Origin: Streptomyces camponoticapitis
Lineage (GTDB): Bacteria; Actinomycetota; Actinomycetes; Streptomycetales; Streptomycetaceae
Direction: 5' to 3'
NCBI RefSeq assembly: GCF_014646115.1
Contig: NZ_BMMV01000013.1
Span: 62,001 to 126,000 of the forward strand
Length of the DNA: 64,000 nucleotides
How positions within the stretch are numbered: the stretch's first letter is position 1; each line of letters begins with the position of its first letter. The translations under genes and the position numbers were made by a program. The notes under the pieces were generated by a model. The model worked only from the letters and a program-made list of their open reading frames with translations, did not search any database and was not told the DNA's origin. Below are positions 7,128-13,343 of the stretch, one piece after another.

Positions 7128-9077
7128 TTGCCGACATCCCCGACCGCACGCGCCTCCGCGACCACCGGCAGCGGTTCCGCGACCAGCCCGATATCCGGTG
7201 ACCCCGGTACGGACATCACCAGCACCACCGGCAACTCCATACCCTCCGCCCCCGGCAACCCCCTCACCACCACCCCGCTTTTCACCCCGCCCGAGCTGAC
7301 CCCGCAGCTCTGGGCCGGGGCCGCCGCCCGCCTCCTCGCCAAGCTCCTCGGCGAATTCGCGTACGAGGAGATCATCGAGCCGGTCGCACGGGCCGGCGCC
7401 AACGGCGAAGCCCCCGACCGGTACACGCTCGCCCTCGACGACGGCACCCCCCTCACCTTCACCGCCCGACGCGGCGCCTACGGCAGCTGGCGCGTCGACC
7501 CCGACTCCGTCGAACACGCCGGAGAGCCCTTCCGGGACCCCCTCCGCTTCCTCGTCCTCGCGCGCCGCACCCTCGCGATCGACGGGGCCACTCTCGGCCA
7601 TCTCGTCCGCGAACTGAACGCCACCCTCGTCGCCGACGCCAGGATCGACGGCACCGCGTTCACCGCGGCCCAGCTCGCCGACCTCGACTACGCGGAACTC
7701 GAAGGCCACCAGACCGGCCACCCCTGGCTCATCCTCAACAAGGGCCGCACGGGCTTCTCGGCCACCGACGCCACCCGCTGGGCACCCGAGTCCCGCACCC
7801 CCTCCAGGCTCCCCTGGATAGCGGTCAGCACCGACCTCGCGGCCTACCGGGGCGTCCCCTCGCTCGCCTCTCCCGAGCAGCTCTACGGCTCCGAACTCGA
7901 CCCCGCGACACGTGACGGCTTCGCCTCCGTGCTCCGCTCCCGCGGCCTCGACCCGGACACGTACCTCTATCTCCCCGTACACCCCTGGCAGTGGGACGAA
8001 GTGCTCCTGCCGCTCTACGCCGCCGAGATAGCCGGCGGAGCGATCGTCCCGCTCCCCGCCGACGGGGACGTCAGACTGCCGCAGCAGTCCATCCGTACGT
8101 TCCTCAACACCACCCGGCCGGACCGGCACACGGTGAAACTGCCGCTGTCCATCCTGAACACCCTCGTCTGGCGCGGACTGCCCACCGAACGCACACTCGC
8201 CGCTCCGGCCGTCACCGCCTGGATGCGAGGGCTGTACGAGTCGGACCCCTTCCTCCACGACGAATGCGGAGTGATCCTGCTCGGCGAAGTGGCGTCGGTG
8301 ACGGTGACCCACCCGCTCTACGACCACCTTCCGGAAGTCCCCTACCAGTACAAGGAACTGCTCGGCGCGATCTGGCGGGAGCCCCTTTCCACCCGTCTCG
8401 CCCCCGGCGAGCGCGCGCGGACTCTCGCGTCCCTCCTGCACACCGACCCGCAGGGCCGCGCCTTCACCGCCGAGCTCGTCGAACGGTCCGGGCTCCCCGC
8501 CGAGGTCTGGCTCCGCCACCTCTTCGCGGCGCTGCTGCCGCCCCTGCTGCGCTTCCTCTACCGCTACGGCACCGTCTTCTCGCCGCACGGGGAGAACGCC
8601 GTCGTCGTCTTCGACGAGAGGGACGTTCCGGTGCGCCTCGCGATCAAGGACTTCGTGGACGACGTGAACGTCAGCGCCCAGCCGCTGCCGGAGCACGACG
8701 CGATGCCCCAGGAGGTGAGAGACACCCTCCTTACCGAAGAGCCGGGGTTCCTGACCCAGTTCATCCACTCCGGGCTCTTCATCGGCGTCTTCCGCTTTCT
8801 CGCACCGTTGTGCCAGGAGCAACTGGACGTACCGGAGCGGACGTTCTGGTCACTCGTACGGGCCGAGATCCTCCGGCACCAGGCCCGGTTCCCGGAACTC
8901 AAGGACCGCTTCGACACGTTCGACCTGCTCACGCCCCGTATCGCGCGGCTCTGCCTCAACCGCAACCGGCTGCATGTCGACGGATACCGCGACCGCGCGG
9001 AGCGCCCGCACGCAGCCGTGCACGGGACGGTGCCCAACCCCCTCGCCCGCCCGGCGGGCGATGCGGGCGGGACGTGA
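7128..9077 (+). CDS. IucA/IucC family NIS siderophore synthetase (second)
   Basis: A 649-residue second synthetase. TTG at 7128 is the best start, since GAGGAG ends 5 nt upstream and no ATG/GTG gives a better site. The N-terminal ~50 residues are again Thr/Ser/Gly/Pro-rich. Motifs: HPWQWDEVLLPLY (about 285), VKLPLSILNTLVWRGLP (about 336), and FSPHGENAVVVFDERDVPVR followed by KDFVDDVNV (about 485-510), the IucC-like C-terminal signature. It is more IucC/DesD-like than the first synthetase, so the two are not a recent duplication. It ends the operon 38 bp before the DinG-type helicase. Confidence 0.9.
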   Translation: MPTSPTARASATTGSGSATSPISGDPGTDITSTTGNSIPSAPGNPLTTTPLFTPPELTPQLWAGAAARLLAKLLGEFAYEEIIEPVARAGANGEAPDRYTLALDDGTPLTFTARRGAYGSWRVDPDSVEHAGEPFRDPLRFLVLARRTLAIDGATLGHLVRELNATLVADARIDGTAFTAAQLADLDYAELEGHQTGHPWLILNKGRTGFSATDATRWAPESRTPSRLPWIAVSTDLAAYRGVPSLASPEQLYGSELDPATRDGFASVLRSRGLDPDTYLYLPVHPWQWDEVLLPLYAAEIAGGAIVPLPADGDVRLPQQSIRTFLNTTRPDRHTVKLPLSILNTLVWRGLPTERTLAAPAVTAWMRGLYESDPFLHDECGVILLGEVASVTVTHPLYDHLPEVPYQYKELLGAIWREPLSTRLAPGERARTLASLLHTDPQGRAFTAELVERSGLPAEVWLRHLFAALLPPLLRFLYRYGTVFSPHGENAVVVFDERDVPVRLAIKDFVDDVNVSAQPLPEHDAMPQEVRDTLLTEEPGFLTQFIHSGLFIGVFRFLAPLCQEQLDVPERTFWSLVRAEILRHQARFPELKDRFDTFDLLTPRIARLCLNRNRLHVDGYRDRAERPHAAVHGTVPNPLARPAGDAGGT

Positions 9078-9115
9078 TCGTCGTTGTCAGTGGCGAGCCG
9101 TAGGGTGGTCGAGCT

Positions 9116-11086
9116 ATGACGAAGCCATCTCTCTCCGAGCTCCTCCATGCCGCCGTCACCGCAGTCGGCGGTGTGGAACGCCCAGGCCAGGTCACCATGG
9201 CCGAGGCCGTCGCGGAGGTCATCGACGACAACTCCCATCTGCTCGTGCAGGCCGGCACCGGCACCGGAAAGTCACTCGGCTATCTGGTGCCCGCGCTGGC
9301 GCACGGCGAGCGTGTCGTGGTGGCCACCGCGACCCTGGCCCTGCAGCGCCAGCTCGTGGAGCGTGACCTTCCGCGCACGGTCGACGCGCTGAGCCCCCTG
9401 CTGGGGCGGCGGCCCGAGTACGCCATGCTCAAGGGCCGCTCCAACTACCTCTGTCTGCACCGTCTCAACGAGGGTGTGCCGCAGGAGGAGGAGGACGGGC
9501 TCTTCGACCAGTTCGAGGCGGCGGCGCCCACGAGCAAGCTCGGCCAGGACCTGCTGAGGATGCGGGACTGGGCGGACAAGACGGAGACGGGTGACCGGGA
9601 CAATCTCACGCCGGGTGTCTCGGACCGGGCGTGGGCGCAGATCTCCGTGTCGTCCCGTGAGTGTCTGGGTGCGGCGAAGTGCGCGTACGGCGCGGAGTGC
9701 TTCGCCGAGATGGCACGCGAGCGGGCCAAGCTCGCCGATGTCGTGATCACCAACCACGCGCTCCTCGCCATCGACGCGATCGAGGGCGCACCCGTCGTCC
9801 CGAAGCACGAGGTGCTGATCGTCGACGAGGCCCACGAGCTGGTGTCACGGGTGACCGGGGTCGCCACCGGCGAGCTCACCCCCGGCCAGGTGAACCGCGC
9901 GGTGCGCCGAGCGGCCAAGCTGGTCAACGAGAAGGCGGCCGACTCGCTCCAGACGGCCGCCGAGACCTTCGAGCGGCTGATGGAGCTGGCGCTCCCCGGC
10001 CGGCTCGAAGAGATCCCCGAAGACCTCGGCTACGCGCTGATGGCCTTGCGTGACGCCGCGCGTACGGTGATCTCGGCGATGGGAGCCACCCGCGACAAGT
10101 CCGTGCAGGACGAGGACGCCGTACGCAAGCAGGCTCTGGCGTCCGTCGAGTCCGTCCACAGCGTCGCGGAGCGGATCGCCAACGGCAGTGAATGGGACGT
10201 GGTCTGGTACGAACGCCACGACCGTTTCGGGGCGTCTCTGCGGGTCGCCCCGCTCTCGGTCTCCGGCCTGCTGAGGGAGAAGCTTTTCAACGAGCGTTCG
10301 GTGGTCCTGACCTCGGCCACGCTGAAGCTCGGCGGCGACTTCAACGGCGTCGGCGCGTCGCTGGGGCTGGCACCGGAGGGGACGGAGGGGGAAGACGTCC
10401 CGCAGTGGAAGGGCATCGACGTCGGCTCGCCCTTCGACTATCCCAAGCAGGGCATCCTCTATGTCGCGCGTCATCTCTCCCCTCCCAGCCGGGAGCCGTC
10501 GCGCGGCGACATGATGGACGAGCTCGCCGAGCTGGTCGAGGCGGCCGGCGGCCGTACGCTCGGACTGTTCTCGTCCATGCGGGCCGCCCAGGCGGCCGCC
10601 GAGGAGCTGCGCGGCCGGCTCGACACACCGATCCTCCTCCAAGGGGAGGAAACCCTGGGCGAGTTGATCAAGGCTTTCGCGGCCGACCCCGCGACATGTC
10701 TGTTCGGCACGCTGTCGCTCTGGCAGGGCGTGGACGTCCCCGGGCCGAGTTCACAGCTGGTGGTGATGGACCGGATTCCGTTCCCGCGCCCGGACGATCC
10801 GCTGATGAGCGCGCGCCAGAAGGCGGTGGAAGAGGCAGGTGGCAACGGCTTCATGGCCGTGGCGGCCACCCATGCCGCCCTGCTGATGGCGCAGGGCGCG
10901 GGCCGCCTCGTGCGGGCCTCGGGGGACCGTGGTGTCGTGGCCGTACTGGACTCGCGGCTGGCGAACGCGCGGTACAGCAGCTATCTACGGGCCTCGATGC
11001 CCGATTTCTGGTACACGACGGACCGCAACCAGGCCCGTCGCTCGCTGGCCGCGATCGACGCGCGGGCCAAGGCGGACGGCCGGTAG
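9116..11086 (+). CDS. DinG/YoaA-family ATP-dependent DNA helicase
   Basis: A 656-residue superfamily 2, XPD-like helicase. Walker A is QAGTGTGKSLGYL (about 45-57), motif Ia is ATATLALQRQLV and Walker B/DEAH is IVDEAHEL. A four-cysteine set between them (Cys in NYLCLHRL, then RECLGAAKCAYGAEC) is placed like the 4Fe-4S ligands of DinG and XPD. C-terminal motifs V/VI read LWQGVDVPG and MAQGAGRLVRASGDRG. Members unwind forked or RNA-containing DNA and assist replication past lesions. The gene converges on lexA, a neighbourhood that fits DNA-damage function. A TAGGGT box 9 nt before the ATG may be its -10. Confidence 0.92.
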   Translation: MTKPSLSELLHAAVTAVGGVERPGQVTMAEAVAEVIDDNSHLLVQAGTGTGKSLGYLVPALAHGERVVVATATLALQRQLVERDLPRTVDALSPLLGRRPEYAMLKGRSNYLCLHRLNEGVPQEEEDGLFDQFEAAAPTSKLGQDLLRMRDWADKTETGDRDNLTPGVSDRAWAQISVSSRECLGAAKCAYGAECFAEMARERAKLADVVITNHALLAIDAIEGAPVVPKHEVLIVDEAHELVSRVTGVATGELTPGQVNRAVRRAAKLVNEKAADSLQTAAETFERLMELALPGRLEEIPEDLGYALMALRDAARTVISAMGATRDKSVQDEDAVRKQALASVESVHSVAERIANGSEWDVVWYERHDRFGASLRVAPLSVSGLLREKLFNERSVVLTSATLKLGGDFNGVGASLGLAPEGTEGEDVPQWKGIDVGSPFDYPKQGILYVARHLSPPSREPSRGDMMDELAELVEAAGGRTLGLFSSMRAAQAAAEELRGRLDTPILLQGEETLGELIKAFAADPATCLFGTLSLWQGVDVPGPSSQLVVMDRIPFPRPDDPLMSARQKAVEEAGGNGFMAVAATHAALLMAQGAGRLVRASGDRGVVAVLDSRLANARYSSYLRASMPDFWYTTDRNQARRSLAAIDARAKADGR

Positions 11087-11187
11087 CCGGAAGGCCTGAA
11101 GGACCCAGAAGAGCCGGAGCGGGCCCGGATCACGGAACGGGCCCGACCGGCCGCGGGCCCGCGACGTACCTGGGGCGGGCACAGCGA

Positions 11188-11220
11188 GGCCCCGGGACCG
11201 GCGCAGTAGGTCCCGGGGCC
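11188..11220. terminator. Bidirectional terminator between helicase gene and lexA
   Basis: GGCCCCGGGACC (11188-11199) pairs perfectly with GGTCCCGGGGCC (11209-11220) around a 9-nt loop, between convergent genes. It lies close to the lexA stop and probably serves both transcripts. Confidence 0.75.
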
Positions 11221-11239
11221 GGCCTGAGCCGGCGAGCCC

Positions 11240-12025
11240 TCACACCCGCCGCAGGACCGCCACGACCTTGCCGAGGATCGTCGCGTCGTCGCCGGGAATC
11301 GGCTGGTACGCCGCGTTGTGCGGGAGCAGCCAGACATGGCCGTCCTCGCGCCGGAAGCGCTTGACGGTGGCCTCACCGTCCAGCATGGCGGCCACGATGT
11401 CCCCGTTCTCCGCCACCGGCTGGCGGCGGACCGTCACCCAGTCGCCGTCACAGATCGCCGCTTCGATCATCGAGTCTCCGACGACCTTGAGGACGAACAG
11501 CTCACCGTCACCGACCAGTTGGCGGGGGAGCGGGAACACGTCCTCGACCGACTCCTCGGCGAGGATCGGCCCGCCCGCCGCGATCCGGCCCACCAACGGC
11601 ACGTACGACGCGGCGGGTTTGCCGGTGGTGTCCGTCTGCTGGGTACTCGGCTGGTCCGACCCCCGGACCTCGTACGCCCTCGGCCGGTGCGGATCCCTGC
11701 GCAGGAATCCCTTGCGCTCCAGAGCCATCAACTGATGGGCGACGGAGGATGTGCTGGACAGGCCGACGGCCTGGCCGATCTCCCGCATCGACGGGGGATA
11801 TCCCCGCCGCTGCACGGAGTCGCGGATGACTTCGATGACCCGCCGCTGCCGGTCCGTGAGACCGGAGCTGTCCGCCCGGATTCCAGGAGGTCGGCCGGGC
11901 AGCGAACGGGTGGGCTTTACGCCCTCCGGATTTGCGGCTGCGTCATTCATGGCATGCACCGGCTCGAGTCGGCTCTGGGAGCGGTCCTGGGCGGTAATGG
12001 TGGCGCTGTCTGCTGCGGTGGTCAC
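11240..12025 (-). CDS. lexA: LexA repressor
   Basis: A 261-residue SOS repressor and self-cleaving serine protease. GTG at 12025 (VTTAADSATITAQDRSQ) is chosen because GAGAGGGG lies upstream and this N-terminus matches the Streptomyces LexA form I remember; a longer frame upstream would swallow the promoter. The winged helix covers about 60-130 (LTDRQRRVIEVIRDSVQRRG, PPSMREIGQAVGLSSTSSVA). The cleavage site is the Ala-Gly bond in RIAAGGP, and the catalytic Ser is in GDSMIEAAICDGD with the Lys in ATVKRF. It divergently faces nrdR across 556 bp and has an SOS-like box 63-78 bp before its start, consistent with autoregulation. Confidence 0.97.
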   Translation of the reverse strand: MTTAADSATITAQDRSQSRLEPVHAMNDAAANPEGVKPTRSLPGRPPGIRADSSGLTDRQRRVIEVIRDSVQRRGYPPSMREIGQAVGLSSTSSVAHQLMALERKGFLRRDPHRPRAYEVRGSDQPSTQQTDTTGKPAASYVPLVGRIAAGGPILAEESVEDVFPLPRQLVGDGELFVLKVVGDSMIEAAICDGDWVTVRRQPVAENGDIVAAMLDGEATVKRFRREDGHVWLLPHNAAYQPIPGDDATILGKVVAVLRRV

Positions 12026-12087
12026 GTCGGCCCCTCTCGAAATGTTCTCCCTAGCTGGACAACGGTAGTTGCTTTCGAAAGGTTGCG

Positions 12088-12103
12088 CCAAACACACGTT
12101 CGA
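12088..12103. promoter_or_regulatory. SOS (LexA) box upstream of lexA
   Basis: The sequence CCAAAC-ACAC-GTTCGA matches the actinobacterial SOS box TCGAAC-N4-GTTCGA. The right half is perfect and the left half matches at 4 of 6 positions. It lies 63 bp upstream of the lexA start codon, a normal operator position for autoregulation. Confidence 0.7.
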
Positions 12104-12423
12104 GTGAAAATCCCCGGAAGCGCTGACGCGGCAATTTCAGCGGTGTATGTGGCGCCTATTCGACACCCCTCCGCACCGCCCGCGGACCGCCCGTCCAAGG
12201 CCCGTCCACGACGTGTCCATGGGTCGCCGAGGGCCCGAAGCGGTCATGCCCGACGCCCTGGCGGCACGGCCGACGGCGCCCCCAGTGTCTCATCGGGCGG
12301 CCCGGGACCACGGGACCTTCCGGGCTCCCGTACTCTCGTGCCGGGCATCCTCGCGCCGAGCGCCGCAGGGCCGCCGATCCCTCGTCCACCGCGACACGCG
12401 CGATCGCTCCGAAGCGTGCGCGA

Positions 12424-12470
12424 TCCCCACATGTAGTGGTTGGATTGGCTCAGTCGCCCAGAAGTAGTGG
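12424..12470. promoter_or_regulatory. Tandem NrdR boxes upstream of nrdR-nrdJ
   Basis: Two 16-bp elements (12424-12439 and 12455-12470) both end in TAGTGG and follow the NrdR-box pattern acaCwAtATaTwGtgt. The first keeps all six of its most conserved positions and the second keeps five. Their starts are 31 bp apart, about three helical turns, which is the arrangement expected for cooperative NrdR binding. They lie 112-158 bp before the nrdR ATG, so the product probably represses its own operon. Confidence 0.7.
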
Positions 12471-12581
12471 TCCCGGGTCTTTCCTCGCCGAGGCCATCGC
12501 CTATGCTGGAGACCGCTTCGTACGGCCCGTCCAGGGCCCGTCGGGGCTTCTCAGTCGTGCTGTGAAGGAGGGTCGGAAGCC

Positions 12582-13091
12582 ATGCACTGCCCCTTCTGCA
12601 GGCATCCCGACAGCCGTGTCGTCGACAGTCGCACCACCGACGACGGGACGTCCATCCGACGCCGCCGTCAGTGTCCCGACTGCTCGCGCCGTTTCACGAC
12701 GGTGGAGACCGCCTCGCTGATGGTGATCAAGCGCAGCGGAGTCACGGAGCCTTTCAGCCGCACCAAGGTCATCTCCGGTGTGCGCAAGGCATGTCAGGGA
12801 CGACCGGTCACCGAGGACGCTCTCGCCCAACTCGGCCAGCGGGTCGAGGAGGCGCTGCGCGCCACCGGCAGCGCCGAACTGACCACCCACGATGTAGGGC
12901 TGGCCATACTCGGCCCCTTGCAGGAACTCGACCTCGTCGCGTACCTGCGCTTCGCATCCGTATACAGGGCGTTCGACTCGCCCGAAGACTTCGAGGCCGC
13001 CGTGGCGGAGCTCCGCAAGCGGCCTCCTGGAGAGAAAGGCGGGTCCGGCGCGACCCCCGGGGTCCCCGAGCCCGTCACCGCTGCCGACTGA
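12582..13091 (+). CDS. nrdR: Transcriptional regulator NrdR
   Basis: A 169-residue repressor of ribonucleotide reductase genes that senses ATP/dATP. It begins with the zinc ribbon MHCPFCRHPDSRVVDSR ... CPDCSRRF (two CxxC pairs). The ATP-cone follows at about 47-135 (VIKRSGVTEPFSRTKVISGVRKAC, then DLVAYLRFASVYRAF). GAAGGAGG precedes the ATG. It lies immediately upstream of nrdJ, the reductase it is expected to control, with two NrdR boxes in front. The C-terminal ~30 residues are a Gly/Pro tail typical of actinobacterial forms. Confidence 0.97.
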   Translation: MHCPFCRHPDSRVVDSRTTDDGTSIRRRRQCPDCSRRFTTVETASLMVIKRSGVTEPFSRTKVISGVRKACQGRPVTEDALAQLGQRVEEALRATGSAELTTHDVGLAILGPLQELDLVAYLRFASVYRAFDSPEDFEAAVAELRKRPPGEKGGSGATPGVPEPVTAAD

Positions 13092-13141
13092 CCGGACACC
13101 GGCAGCGGCACCGGCACCGGTCACACCGACGTGTCGGTGAC

Positions 13142-13222
13142 GACCGATCGGTCATCGATGGATCATCGATCGGTTACCGACCTATCGCGACAGCTCAGCG
13201 ACCGATTATTGTCGATCGGGCG
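13142..13222. repeat. Cluster of GATCG palindromes between nrdR and nrdJ
   Basis: An 81-bp block carries the 12-bp palindrome GACCGATCGGTC (13142-13153), two ATCGAT hexamers, ATCGGTTACCGA, and a looser ACCGATTATTGTCGATCGG. It is clearly less GC-rich than its surroundings and contains TATTGT, a possible -10 for nrdJ. It could be an operator, an mRNA structure or a promoter region. No cobalamin-riboswitch features were found. Confidence 0.45.
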
Positions 13223-13343
13223 CCCGGCGGCGATGAGACCCGCCACGAGCGCCCCACGAGGCGCCCGTGGCATCGGACACATCACTGTGCCAAGGGAAGA
13301 ACGTGGCACTTCAGGGCGTTTTCGCCTGTATATGGGAGGCGGC

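Larger units (their letters stand above)
12026..12581. other. 556-bp lexA/nrdR divergent regulatory region
   Basis: The part near lexA holds an SOS-type box (12088-12103). The part near nrdR holds two NrdR-type boxes (12424-12470). The roughly 300 bp between them is GC-rich with no convincing gene or RNA. Open frames there lack ribosome sites and recognisable domains. Confidence 0.6.

Noticed and set aside
6234..8822. 862-codon open frame on the minus strand across the siderophore genes
   Set aside because: Antisense to clear IucA/IucC and GNAT genes; composition is Gly/Glu/Arg/Val-rich with no domain, as expected for a shadow frame in high-GC DNA.
12104..12423. Small genes between lexA and nrdR
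   Set aside because: Several frames are open on both strands but overlap each other, lack ribosome sites and show no recognisable domain.
13092..13343. Cobalamin riboswitch before nrdJ
   Set aside because: Searched for a B12-box-like GCCACTG and the accompanying paired elements; none seen. The region instead carries GATCG palindromes.
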